Below the pieces are notes generated by a model that was not told where the DNA came from, ran no database searches, and worked only from the letters and a program-made list of their open reading frames with translations. Below, piece by piece: positions 38,990 through 48,612 of a stretch of DNA of 64,000 nt. A program made the translations under genes and the position numbers. Numbering within the stretch: the first letter of the stretch is position 1; every line of letters begins with the position of its first letter. Location: assembly GCA_051294375.1 (NCBI GenBank), contig CM119265.1, positions 1,378,161 to 1,442,160 on the forward strand, given 5' to 3'. The stretch comes from Paraspadella gotoi (taxonomy: Eukaryota > Chaetognatha).

Positions 38990-39560
38990 GCACAAGTTCA
39001 CCCCGCCTATAAGCACGACACCTTCAGTCGTGACCCAGTGGCTCGTTGTGCAATATCATCAGCTCATGACCATTAGGTACCGGGATCGATCCCCTATGGT
39101 ACCTACCCTGTGGGAAGGGTGAAGACGGCCGGGTTCCAAGCAAAGGACTCTTTCCATTGTTGCTAAGGGGGCGCAGAAGATACATAGAGTAGTCTTCAGC
39201 TTACTTATTGCCTTTTCTCGTCAGCCCAATGTGGTCACCAGTGTGGATAAAGAGTGGGCTGAAGATTACTATCCGTATCTTCTGTGCCCCCTCAACAGCA
39301 ATGCAACTGGTCCTGGGCCTGGAACCAGTCTTTAAGGTTTTCCAGGCCCCAAGACAATTTATTGACATTCTCACGGGGTATCTTATGGTTTTGAGCTGCT
39401 GGTATTACTCAATGAGCTATCGGGTCATGACTGAAAGAGTCATGTTAACTTATGCAATGCCCGACTCCAGATATAAATAAATAATAATAATAAATAAATA
39501 ATAATAATAATAAGAATAATAATAATAATAAATAATAATAAATAAATAAATAGAAAGAAA
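38990..39560 (+). repeat. SINE-like composite with (AATA)n tail, intronic
   Basis: 'cccagtggctcgttgtgc' resembles a Pol III A box, and 'accgggatcgatccc' about 50 bp later resembles a B box. The body continues to 39475 and ends in an ATAAATAATAA tail (39476-39552), as expected of a retroposed element. An internal 90-codon frame (39208-39480) has no recognised homology. Confidence 0.55.
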
Positions 39561-39626
39561 GAACTTTTTGCAATGATCTCATAAATTCTCATTTTAATAT
39601 CTTTCTTTCTTCCCCCAATTTCTCAG

Positions 39627-40260
39627 AAATTCGCCCCACCCCTCCTCCTCCTCCTCCTCCTCCTCCTCTCGCCAATCCCCTCCTCGGGATCAAACCTTCC
39701 ATTCCTCCTACAACAACAACGACAACTATGCGTACGACGGCGAAAAATACACGTACGGCGGAGAAAATCAGGCGTACGACGAGAAAAAGTATTCGTACGA
39801 CACGAACGATTACGGACGCGAGTCTGAGTACGGACAGAAAGAAAAGAAAGAGTACAAACGCGAACAGCGCGATTCGTACGAACGAAAGGACCGTTCGTAC
39901 GGACACGAGAAGCATTCGTACGGACACGGTGGCGAAGAAAAGACGAAGGAGTACGGGTACGACGGATACAGCGGAAAGGAGACGTACGCGGGAGAGAGAT
40001 ACCCGGACAAAGGATCCTTCAAGAGCGAGAGGGAATCGTACGACCGAGAGGACGGGAAGAAGAGTACTTACGAAAGGGAGTCGTACAAAGGGAGAAACCA
40101 AGATTCGTACGGCGAGAAGGAGAATTCGTACGGACACTCCTACGATCGATACAACGGGAAAGAAGATGCGTACGGACGATCGGCGGAGATAGAGAGAGAG
40201 ACGATTGGGCGAAGAGGAGAGGGAGAGAAGGAGAAGAGGGTAGGACGAGATGAATTACCG
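39627..40260 (+). CDS. Exon P3, Tyr-rich low-complexity exon
   Basis: Acceptor 'ccaatttctcag' and a 634-bp open frame in the phase expected from P2. It starts with an eight-serine run, then has many Tyr-containing repeats such as YAYDGEKYTYGGENQAYDEK, RSYGHEKHSYGHGGEE and ENSYGHSYDRYNGKEDAYGR. The best donor is CCG/GTGAGG at 40261 (phase 0), just before a long polypurine tract. The next exon appears to enter in phase 1, so a small sequencing indel or undetected donor is likely. The charged SYG/RY pattern suits a disordered RNA-binding or condensate-forming protein, but no family was identified. Confidence 0.65.
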
Positions 40261-40652
40261 GTGAGGAGGAAGGGGAGGGAGGGAGGAAGGGAGAGGAAAG
40301 GGAGGGCGGGAGAGGGAGAGATGGAGGGAGAGGAGAGGAAGAAAGAGGAGGAAGGGAGTTAGAGGGAGGGAGGAGAGGGGAGGGGAGAGGGAGAGAAGAG
40401 GGGAGATGTGAGGAGATGGAGGGATGGAAGAAAGGAGAGAGGTGGGAGGGAGGGAAAAGAGGAGGAGGAGGGAGGGAGAGGGAAGGAAGAGGGAGGGAGC
40501 GAGGGAGGGATAGATGGAGGGAGAGAGGGAAGAGGGAAGGAAAGAGGGAGGGAGGAAGGAAGGGAGAGAGGGAGGAAGAGAGGGAGGGGAGAAGGGAGGT
40601 GTGAGGAGGGAAGGAAATAGAAGGGGAGGGACAAGGAGAGAGGGATAAAGAA
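40261..40652 (+). repeat. Intronic polypurine tract, about 390 bp
   Basis: Nearly uninterrupted A/G (ggaggga, gagagag words) immediately after the donor of P3. Both strands give long low-complexity ORFs (Gly/Arg/Glu or Ser/Pro/Leu) that are not genes. Confidence 0.9.
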
Positions 40653-40799
40653 TAGGAGGAGGAAGAATATTGTTTCATTTTTGTTACAATACTTTTTATA
40701 ACAGACTTATTTATAATTTTTATATCTAGTCTCATAAAGTAAGTAAAATATAAAGATTAATCGATTTTTCCTTCGGAATTATAATTTTTTTGTATCCAG

Positions 40800-41111
40800 A
40801 TCCCTGGCTGGACAGAAGAGAAACAACTCCAGCCTACGGTGCCCATAATAGAGCCGCCTCCTACGGCTCCGCCTCTTCCTCTTACGGTGCTGCCTCTTCC
40901 TCTCACGGCGCCGCCTCATCCTCCAACGGCGCCGGCGCCAGCCCCGAGCGCCGCAGAGAATCCAATTGGCGCCAACGCGAATCCGTAAGAGGAAAATCTT
41001 ATCTGGATTCCAGGCGAAGGAGCAGAGGCGAAAAGGCGAATTCGCCGCGGAGGAGCGAGGACGAAGAAGGGCGATCGTCTTCGCCGCGTGGAGGAGGCTA
41101 CGACGATCCAG
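40800..41111 (+). CDS. Exon P4, Ala/Ser/Tyr then Arg/Ser-rich
   Basis: Acceptor 'ttttttgtatccag', 312 bp, donor GTGGCT at 41112, phase 1 out. It encodes WLDRRETTPAYGAHNRAASY, four repeats of a GxASSS(Y/H/N)GAA type motif, then RS-like sequence (RRRSRGEKANSPRRSEDEEG). The SYG motif links it to P3. The entry phase (1) conflicts with the best P3 donor, as noted there. Confidence 0.6.
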
Positions 41112-41224
41112 GTGGCTGTGGTGGTGGGCTGTGGGTAGATGTGGTGGTCAATCGAAATGTGGTTGCGATATGGAAAATGGATGCGATCACGTGAGACAGT
41201 TTAATTATATTTAATTGTTAATAT

Positions 41225-41420
41225 AAAAACTATCCATTCATTTAATAAATAAGCTACAATGATGGACTAAAATCCACCAACCGTTCATCAGCGGCCATTG
41301 ATGCTGGAGTTATTCGCTTCCCAACCCAAAGGTCCGGGATTCTAGCCCGGTGGTCGCCCAGAGTACCTGGCCCCTAACAATGAACTGGCATAATACATAA
41401 AATATTTCAATTGTATAAAA
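41225..41420 (+). repeat. tRNA-derived SINE, intronic
   Basis: 'ggactaaaatccacc' is followed by 'agcggccattgatgc' and a B-box-like 'ggtccgggattctagccc'. A very similar copy is at 53764-53960. It is preceded by the 'attcatttaataaataagct' tail seen in another repeat family. Confidence 0.6.
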
Positions 41421-41497
41421 GTCATCGGACATTGTAATCTGACATTGTAATGAGACATTGTCATGAGACATTGTCATCTCACATCCCCGTCATTCAG

Positions 41498-41660
41498 CTT
41501 CTTCACCGACGTCAATTTGGAATCAAGGATTCGATTACAACGGTTGGTTCGCTGACGAACCACGCAGCGGAGGCGGCGGCAGCAGCGGCGGCAGCAGCAG
41601 CAGCTGGACGAGAGACGAAACTCGATTTTCGACGAAAAGAGAAAAAGGAGAAAGTAGGAG
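41498..41660 (+). CDS. Exon P5
   Basis: Acceptor 'gtcattcag', 163 bp, consensus donor GTAAGT at 41661. It enters in phase 1, exactly matching P4, and leaves in phase 2. It encodes SSPTSIWNQGFDYNGWFADE, PRSGGGGSSGGSSSSW, then TRDETRFSTKREKGESR. The other two frames give Ala or Cys runs and are shadows. Confidence 0.7.
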
Positions 41661-42102
41661 GTAAGTTGAAGCAAGGTGAGATTAAAGTGAGAATTCTAAA
41701 AGCGAGTTTTAGATTAAACAAATATTAAATATTTCATAATATGAATCACAAAATAGGCGATGTGAATGATTCTGATTACTTTAAGGCTCTTTCCTGGGAG
41801 TGATATCTCTGGGAGAGATACCGGCACAATCATTTTGTATTTTCCTTCTGGCTTCCATGAATGAATTTAAACTTTTAATCAGACCCCCAACAAACCTCAA
41901 TTTATCATTGATTGCCAATTTATACAGTAATATTTTTCAAATTCCCCCCTTTTTTTTCGAAGTCCCAATGTTTTTTCGGCAGAAGTTAAAATTTCGCTCA
42001 AACACTTGTGTCCCTAAATTTGGTCCAGACATTGAATGTTTTTAGTTTGTAAGAAAATATAAACTATTTTAATAGTTTTTAGGGTATTGTCGGCGCCCCA
42101 TT
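41661..42102 (+). other. Intron sequence leading into a 206-N gap
   Basis: AT-rich, with no ORF of interest. The gap (42103-42308) contains the start of exon P6. Confidence 0.5.
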
Positions 42103-42308
42103 NNNNNNNNNNNNNNNNNNNNNNNNNNNNNNNNNNNNNNNNNNNNNNNNNNNNNNNNNNNNNNNNNNNNNNNNNNNNNNNNNNNNNNNNNNNNNNNNNN
42201 NNNNNNNNNNNNNNNNNNNNNNNNNNNNNNNNNNNNNNNNNNNNNNNNNNNNNNNNNNNNNNNNNNNNNNNNNNNNNNNNNNNNNNNNNNNNNNNNNNNN
42301 NNNNNNNN

Positions 42309-42619
42309 TCGAAAAGAGACGATTCAACTCACTACAGCAGATCGCCTCAACACTCCAGCAGATCCCTTCACCACAACAGCAGATCTCTTCATCCCAGAAG
42401 ACATCTCGACTCCATCAAACCTCTATCTCGCCGCGGTCACCCCATCACTCACTCCAGCAAAGGACCTGACAGAGGAGGAATCTCATCTCACTATAGCAGA
42501 GGACGGGACTCCAGTCTTCACAGGAGCAGAACCTTTCACTCCTCGAGATCGATTCACGCTTCCAGACCCTTTCACACATCTCGCTCTCACTCTTTTCCGT
42601 CGGTTCACTCCAGAGAAAG
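42309..42619 (+). CDS. Exon P6, Ser/His/Arg repeats, 5' end in gap
   Basis: Open from the gap edge to donor AG/GTGATC at 42620 (phase 2). It encodes repeated (Y/H)SRS or HSSRSLH units, for example THYSRSPQHSSRSLHHNSRS and SRTFHSSRSIHASRPFHTSR. The SR dipeptide density resembles the RS regions of splicing-related proteins, though the His content is unusual. Confidence 0.65.
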
Positions 42620-42639
42620 GTGATCATGTCGCTTGACTG

Positions 42640-42840
42640 TTGTCTGGTTGGCGCTGGACTCTGTTATTCCATGAGTCACGTGAACTTGCAATCAGTAAAC
42701 CGGGGCATGGAAAACCCTCAAGCCAGGTTCCAAACCCAGGACTCGTTCCATTAAAAGAAATTGCGGATAGTAATCTTCGGCCGACTTTTAAAACGCCTTA
42801 TATACACTTACACGGGAGTTCTTTCGACCATTAATTTCTT
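42640..42840 (+). repeat. SINE-like segment, intronic
   Basis: 'aaccctcaagccaggttcc' then 'aaacccaggactcgttcc' resembles the 3' half of the SINE at 39120-39190. The segment spans most of the 294-bp intron. Confidence 0.4.
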
Positions 42841-42913
42841 CACAATATACGTATATTATTTTATTAACAAACTAATTAATGTTCAATTCCTAATTTGTAT
42901 ATTTAACTTCAAG

Positions 42914-43121
42914 AAACTCGGCTCCTCGTCGACGAACGAACGAAAAATCGAATCACGAAATTCGAAGGAAGAATCGAGAAAGAGAAAGACCGACCGACCA
43001 AGGAAGAAGATACCAATCGCATTTGGCCGAGGAGAACGGATGGGAAGAACCGGGTTACGAATACGGGAGAACGGGAAGAACTGGGAGAACGGAGAGGGGA
43101 AGAAGATTGGAGAACATTAAG
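42914..43121 (+). CDS. Exon P7
   Basis: Acceptor 'ttaacttcaag', 208 bp, donor GTAAAG at 43122. It enters with the phase left by P6 and exits in phase 0. It encodes NSAPRRRTNEKSNHEIRRKN, RERERPTDQGRRYQSHLAEE, NGWEEPGYEYGRTGRTGRT, then ERGRRLENIK. Confidence 0.7.
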
Positions 43122-43261
43122 GTAAAGAAGACATTAACCGTAGAAAGATACGATATTGACAGAATCAAATTTAATACAAACGGACAGACTCAAAGTGACA
43201 TTAAATCGATATTGAAAGAGATGTTAAGATCGGACAATTACCTTAATTATAATTTTTTTTT

Positions 43262-43812
43262 CTTTACTTCCTCTCCTTACTTCCTCTCCTTACTTCCTCT
43301 CCTAACTTCTATCCTTACTTCCTCTTCTTACTTCCTCGCCACTTCAACATTCTTCTCCTTCCCTTCCTCCCTCCTCTCCCCTTTCTCTCCTCCCTCCCTC
43401 CCTCTCTCCTCCTCCTTCTTCCCTTCCTCCCTATCTCTTCCCCCTCCCCTCCCTCTTCTCCTCTCTCCCTCCCCTTCTCCCTTCTCCCCTCCTTTCTTCT
43501 TTCCCTCTCTTCCTCCCTCCCTCTTCCCCCTTCCCTCCCTCTCTCTTTTCTCCCTCCCTCTCTCCCTCCCTCCTCTCTCTCTGCTCCTCCCTCCCTTCTC
43601 TTTTCCCCTTCTTTCTCTCTCCCCTCCCTTCCTCCCTCCCTCCACTCTCTCCCTCCTCTCTCCCCTCCCTCCCTCCTTCCCTCTCCTCCTCCTTTCTCTT
43701 CTCCTCTCTCCCTTCCTTCCTTCCTCTCCCTTCCTCCTCCCTCCTTCTCTCCCCTTCCTCCTCTATCTTCTCCTCCCTTCCTCCCTCCCCTCCCTCCCTC
43801 TCTCCCCCCCAG
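43262..43812 (+). repeat. 550-bp pure polypyrimidine tract ending at acceptor of P8
   Basis: Consists almost only of C and T (cctccctctct words) and ends in 'cccccccag' before exon P8. The long Ser/Pro/Leu ORF on this strand and the Gly/Glu/Arg ORF on the other are compositional artefacts. Confidence 0.9.
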
Positions 43813-44088
43813 CTCGCTTCCAACGCGACCAACCCATCCAATTCCTCCCCTTCTTCATCTTCCTCTTCCAATTCTCCTCCTCCGCATCCGACGCCGCAAA
43901 AACCCATCGAATTCGTTCCGGCGTCGAAAGTATCCAGAGAGGACGCCGCGACGCCGGGGTTTCCCATCCCGGGGCGTCCGGCGTCGTCCTCGTCGTCTTT
44001 CAAGGCGCCGTACACGATTCCATCGTGGCATTATTGGAGCGCGCCGAAAATGATTGGCGCGCCGGAGGAAAAGGCGCCGGTCGAATAA
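43813..44088 (+). CDS. Exon P8, C-terminal exon
   Basis: Phase 0 entry matches P7; 276 bp ending in TAA at 44086-44088. It encodes LASNATNPSNSSPSSSSSSN, a Pro-rich spacer, then PQKPIEFVPASKVSREDA, GFPIPGRPASSSSSFKAPYT and a C-terminus IPSWHYWSAPKMIGAPEEKA followed by PVE. The aromatic-rich tail is the only part that looks potentially ordered. No known family is recognised. Confidence 0.7.
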   Translation, partial: LASNATNPSNSSPSSSSSSNSPPPHPTPQKPIEFVPASKVSREDAATPGFPIPGRPASSSSSFKAPYTIPSWHYWSAPKMIGAPEEKAPVE

Positions 44089-44145
44089 GAGGGAAGTGGA
44101 GGAAGGAGAAAGGCGGTGAAGAGTTGTGAAGAGTTGTGAGGAGTT

Positions 44146-44620
44146 GAAGAGAACGTGACTGTGATATGTGACGGTGAAACGTGACTGTGATATGTGACAG
44201 TGAAACGTGACTGTGATATGTGACAGTGAAACGTGATTGTGACATGTGACAGTGAAACGTGACTGTGATATGTGACAGTGAAAGGTGACAGTCGAGAATG
44301 GAGGTGAAGCATGAGTGTGGAGAGTGGCATTGAAGCGTGGCTGTGAAGAGTGACAATGAGGGGTGACGGTTAGTGGTGAATTCAAAGCGTGATGGTGATA
44401 TGTGACAGTGTAGCGTGTCCTTGAGGAGTGGCAATTAAGCATGACAATGAGTTTAGACAGTGAGCAATAATAAAGTTGAACAGTGAGACAAGGAGGGGTG
44501 TCTGTGAGGCTTGATGGTGAGGCATGACAGTGAGGAATGGTATTGAAGCGTGTCCGTGAGGCGTGGCAGTAATATGTGACGGTGAAGCGTGACAGTTAGA
44601 CGTGGCTGTGAAGCTTAGCA
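44146..44620 (+). repeat. 26-bp minisatellite after the stop codon
   Basis: Units of gtgactgtgatatgtgacag plus tgaaac are near-perfect from about 44155 to 44290 and then degrade to 13-bp half units (GTGANNNTGA) to 44620. It begins about 60 bp after the P8 stop, so it probably lies in the 3' UTR. Confidence 0.85.
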
Positions 44621-44727
44621 GAGATGGTGCGCAAAGCTCTCAGTCCAAAGTGATGACATTTCAAAACCACGTGTCTTTTTTCGTTTAAAAATATATATTT
44701 AATAAATAAAGTTACGTTACTAAATGT

Positions 44728-45341
44728 TTATTAAGGCGTAGTAAAATTTCTAAATTTAACTTTAATTAAAATTCTAAAAGTGAGGAACGAACAACATTAT
44801 ACTAATGAACATTTATGTAATAAAAAAATTTATAATAAATTTTACAATTTACGCAGTAGGCCATATTTATACTAGTACTAAACCAATAAATGTTAAAATT
44901 TCAAACCAGTTTTTTCTAAGATTTTTTTTGCAGATTTGGATTCGTCATAAAAAGTTGATAAAAAGAAATATAATTCTTTTTGAAAAATTCCTTCATTAAG
45001 TGGGTGGAAAATTAAAAAAAGCTATATTTTAAAATGAAAATTAACTTTTTATATATTAAATATTTTTTTTTAATTTTTAACCCACTTAATGAAAGAATTT
45101 TTAAAAATGATTTATATTTTCTTTTATCAACTTTTGACGAGGAATTCAAATCTGCAATCAAAATTAAGAAAAGCCTATTTTGAAATTTTTCGATTTTATA
45201 AGGATAGTACTATATATAAATATAGCCTACTGCAAAAATTAAAAAACATAAAATTAATTTTTTTTACAAATTAATGTTCACTGATGGTATGTTGTTGACT
45301 TTTAGAATTTTCGTATGTAACTTTCACTACGCCTTAATGTT
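44728..45341. mobile_element. Foldback element, family F, with TTAAGGCGTAGT termini
   Basis: The left end reads TTAAGGCGTAGTaaaa and the right end ctttcACTACGCCTTAA. The halves are imperfect inverted repeats sharing 'aggccatatttatac', 'gcagatttggattc' and 'ccttcattaagtggg'. No transposase ORF is present. TTAA at both ends would suit a piggyBac-type target duplication, but the terminal bases do not prove it. Confidence 0.7.
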
Positions 45342-45621
45342 TATATAAGTTTTATAAAAATTAAGAGTTCCGAGTTGGTGTTTATTTATTTTCATGAATT
45401 TTTATTTACATTTCCCTCAGCAGAGGTTTTTTTTATTATCTTTGAAACTTGTATCATAGTTCTTTTTTTTCTACTTTTACACATAGTTTAATTTAGTATG
45501 AATAAAATATCAAATTAATCACTTTTTGCTGTTTCATTATTGTTCCAAAAAAATAGGTCAGTTAAGAACAAGTTTAGTAAAAATGTAACCATTTCGATTA
45601 AATGTATCTATCTCAACAATG

Positions 45622-45684
<63 letters not shown>

Positions 45685-45819
45685 GTCCTTCACTAATTTC
45701 CATCACATCTCTACCCTCACAAATATTCAAACATACAGGAAAACATTCAAATAGTTTTATTTTCTCATAATGTTAATCGGTTGTCATTAACATCATTACT
45801 TTTCACTTTAACTTTATAC
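45342..45819. other. Spacer with (CT)n
   Basis: AT-rich, with (CT)n at 45623-45681. No gene seen. Confidence 0.6.
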
Positions 45820-45987
45820 TTATACTCTTGATAGATAGTAACTGACTTCTTTTGCTCCGTATCTTTGTTGACAACACATCATACAACTGACAATTTTATC
45901 ACCAATGAACCAAAAAGCTCCAGTCGTTCCGGGGTCTTTCTTTTCGCAACTTTTTTCAACCCCCGTCGCGCAAAAGTCTCCATTACC
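45820..45987 (-). CDS. Exon 4 (last) of a 292-residue single-pass membrane protein
   Basis: Acceptor 'ccttatcttag' with phase 0 entry, as left by exon 3. The 55 codons read GNGDFCATGVEKSCEKKDPG, TTGAFWFIGDKIVSCMMCCQ, QRYGAKEVSYYLSRV, then TAA (45820-45822). Five of its cysteines are closely spaced in an extracellular context, so disulfides are expected. No C-type-lectin WIGL or EPN signature is present. Confidence 0.65.
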   Translation of the reverse strand, partial: GNGDFCATGVEKSCEKKDPGTTGAFWFIGDKIVSCMMCCQQRYGAKEVSYYLSRV

Positions 45988-46027
45988 CTAAGATAAGGAT
46001 ATGAGATTAGTACAACCATTATAAGAA

Positions 46028-46290
46028 TTATCCATTCATTTCATAAATAAGCTATCTTGCCCCTGACTTTGGACAGGCTTTGGTGGTTTAAGGCCTCCAT
46101 CACTCTTACAAGATAATAACTTAGCAGGTCTCTGCAAGCTTTTAATCAAGACTCTCTCACAGTCTAGTTTATTCCCAATCGATGAAGTGGTATAATGTTT
46201 TAAAGAATGTTTAACTTGTGAAAAGGACCACTCCCTAAGTATTAGATCGGGGAATACTCTGCAAGGACATTCTGCAAAGAGCTGTCGCAC
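46028..46290 (-). repeat. Dispersed repeat, family R
   Basis: Contains 'tccattcatttcataaataa' and 'ggtggtttaaggcctccatc'. Related copies are at 48270-48440, 52590-52760 and, inverted, 60415-60560. The AATAA-rich end suggests a SINE 3' tail, so the element runs on the minus strand here. It lies in intron 3 of the four-exon gene. Confidence 0.65.
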
Positions 46291-46399
46291 CATCTTAAAG
46301 TGATCTTTAAAAAATTACTTCCACTAATTTCCAAAGGCACCTCATTCCTGTTCTTATCATCGCAAGAGAATGAACCTAACCCAAAGCAGAATCGGATCT

Positions 46400-46715
46400 G
46401 TCTTAAAAATCCATGAGTTTTCCCTTAAATGCTAATCTCTGAAATTAATTTTTAACCTGATAGCTAACTCTAATCCTTCTCCAAATATTTATTCTGATCT
46501 TTTAACCCTAACTCTAATCCCTAATTGTAAACCTTAAACTTTAACTTTAATCCCTGACCATATCTTTAACTAAATCCATAACCCTAATCCCTAACCTTAA
46601 TCCCGGACCAAATACCTAATCCTAACCCTTAAATTTTTAAATTTAAAGGCTAAATTAATTATGAATATAAGCTGAAATGGGACCGCTTTTAGAAAATAGG
46701 GCGAATTACAATACA
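46400..46715. repeat. TTAGGG-like degenerate element, intronic
   Basis: 'taaccctaactctaatccct'-type words with a degraded terminal motif 'gggaccgcttttagaaaata'. Confidence 0.5.
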
Positions 46716-46823
46716 AACTTTTTCGCCTTTAAAGTCTTTTTCTTCTTTAGAATTTGAGCCTTCGTAAGACATCGATCCTAATAGACAAATAATTAATTAT
46801 TGATCATTAACGATTATTCCTAC

Positions 46824-46948
46824 CAAATTTTGATCATAATTTTCATCTTCAGCAAAACGACCTGAAGATAACTTAGTAATTTTGAATTTCTGGACGACGA
46901 ATTTTATTTTATTTTCGACGACAACCACTACTTGGTAGGGCACATTTT
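46824..46948 (-). CDS. Exon 3 of the 292-residue membrane protein
   Basis: Acceptor 'tttctttttttcag' and donor TTG/GTAGGA; 125 bp, phase 1 in and 0 out, both agreeing with the neighbouring exons. It encodes ENVPYQVVVVVENKIKFVVQ, KFKITKLSSGRFAEDENYDQ, then NL: beta-strand-like alternating hydrophobics and no cysteine. Confidence 0.6.
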
Positions 46949-46986
46949 CTGAAAAAAAAGAAAAGATTAAAAAAGTGAAGAACATC

Positions 46987-47026
<40 letters not shown>

Positions 47027-47095
47027 TATATATATATATATATATCCAACAAAACCAGAAATTTCTAAAAATTCATATTCGAGTTCACATAAAAA

Positions 47096-47207
47096 AAAGT
47101 ATTAATGTCAATTGTTGATGTTTATTGTCATACAGTGTATGAAAATTAACATCAACAATTGACATTAATACTTTATTTTGGGAGTGTATGACATACACTC
47201 CCAAAAT
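47096..47207. repeat. Two adjacent perfect hairpins
   Basis: Arms 47096-47122 and 47148-47174 are exact complements (27 bp, 25-base loop). Directly after, ATTTTGGGAGTGTATG (47175-47190) and CATACACTCCCAAAAT (47192-47207) form a 16-bp perfect hairpin with a one-base centre. A small MITE or transcribed hairpin is possible. It lies in intron 2 of the four-exon gene. Confidence 0.85.
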
Positions 47208-47863
47208 ACTGACTCTAATCTCTTTTTCTAATTATACAAATTTTAGTTTTCCCATTCTCAATAATATAAGAAATGCCTATCAGTTAAAAAAATATTGATT
47301 TGGGAAAGTTAATTAACTATTCAGGGAGAGAGTCTTATAAGAGGAATGGCATTAACTCAACATGACTTGTCTAAAATCAGGAGCAAGATAGCGCATGCTA
47401 TATTTACAATAATTGAAAGTCTGACGTAGGATTGAATGAATCTTTTCCGCTGAATCTCGAGGAAATAGTGAATAAAAAGGTTTAGAAACTTGTATTTTAC
47501 TTCAAATATGCATAAAAAAGTCCTGTCAAACTCGTTGAGGACGGGCGATGCTACTTTGAAATAGGCAAAAAACGAACTAAATGCTGCTTCTGAGTCTCTC
47601 CAAATTATGACTCAGATACTGACAAAAGACGGATGAAATAATCAGAAACTATTTGGCCGAATTCATTAGGACAACTAAGTACGGTCAAAAAATACTAATT
47701 CGGCTTAGAGGAAAAATAAAAGTAACTGAGGCGAGGCATAATATTTCACATTCACTTTATTCGGAAATCCATTCAAAAGGCACAGGATAGTCAATCACTT
47801 GAGGAAAAAACCTTGTTCATCAATTTGGGATTTTTTTTTTCCTAGAGTGTCCCATTTCTGTTT
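47208..47863. other. Intron stretch, no feature recognised
   Basis: Moderately complex sequence between the hairpins and a TTAGGG-like element. No splice-bounded ORF was found on either strand. Confidence 0.4.
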
Positions 47864-48137
47864 TTAGCTCTCTTTTCCTAGGGTACTCTATTTATGTTCG
47901 CTTTTCCCAAAATTTAATTTTAACCTTAATATTTAATTTAAATATATCTTTAAACTTATAAACTAGTCTCTAACCTTAACCTCGTCCTGAAACTTAACCC
48001 TAAACCCTTATCACTAATCCCTAACCTAAATCCCTAACCTTAATCACAAACCTAACCTCTAACCTAATCTTTAACCCTAACATCTAACCTAATTCCGAGT
48101 TTTAGATAAAATGGGGCGTTCTGGGAAAATAATGTCA
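47864..48137. repeat. MITE-like element with TTAGGG-like core
   Basis: Begins 'agctctcttttcctagggta' and ends 'aaatggggcgttctgggaaa'. The core is (CTAACC)n-like. It is inserted in intron 2 of the four-exon gene. Confidence 0.65.
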
Positions 48138-48269
48138 TTTTTTTAAGTCAACATCAGAAGTTACGAATAATTCACTATGAAATTAAATTTATTCATAATA
48201 ATACTTTTGTGTGATGTGGATGTGACGATGTTTAAAGAATCATTTATGAAATTGGTACAACCAATATAT

Positions 48270-48440
48270 AAATTATCCATTCATTTAATAAATAAGCTAT
48301 CTTGCAACTGGCTTTAGTGGTTTAAGGCCTCCATCACTCTTACAAGATAATGACATAGCAGGTCCCTGCAAGCTTTCAATCAATGAAGCGGTAAAACATT
48401 TCAAAGAATATTTCAATTTTATAAAAGACCATATATCATT
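48270..48440 (-). repeat. Dispersed repeat, family R
   Basis: Shares 'attatccattcatttaataa', 'ggtttaaggcctccatcact' and 'gacatagcaggtccctgcaa' with the copies at 46028, 52590 and 60415. Confidence 0.65.
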
Positions 48441-48470
48441 TTTATCTGATTTTTAAACGATTGGATTTAC

Positions 48471-48612
48471 CTCCCATATTTTTGAATCCTAGGAAATAAT
48501 TATGCATGTTCATGTTGAATCCTTTTTCAAAGTTAGACATTGTTGCTGTTTTAAATTCGCATAAGATCGGATTATAAGTTCTTCTAGCCAGGAGAGGCAT
48601 TACTTTCTTTTT
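48471..48612 (-). CDS. Exon 2 of the 292-residue membrane protein
   Basis: Acceptor 'cttgcgttctag', donor GGAG/GTAAAT, 142 bp. Phase 0 in (exon 1 ends in phase 0) and 1 out (exon 3 enters in phase 1). It encodes KKKVMPLLARRTYNPILCEF, KTATMSNFEKGFNMNMHNYF, then LGFKNMG. It was found because its phase is the only one that joins exons 1 and 3. Confidence 0.6.

Noticed and set aside
39728-40192. Plus-strand Thr/Arg-rich ORF over exon P3
   Set aside because: Out-of-frame shadow. The Tyr-rich frame enters with the phase set by exon P2 and has the same style as the other exons.
39589-40735. Long minus-strand ORFs opposite exon P3 and the purine tract
   Set aside because: They are antisense shadows; the plus strand has splice sites and phase continuity with neighbours.
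43023-44129. 368-codon continuous plus-strand ORF
   Set aside because: It fuses exon P7, a polypyrimidine intron and an out-of-frame reading of exon P8. The splice-based model explains both ends better.
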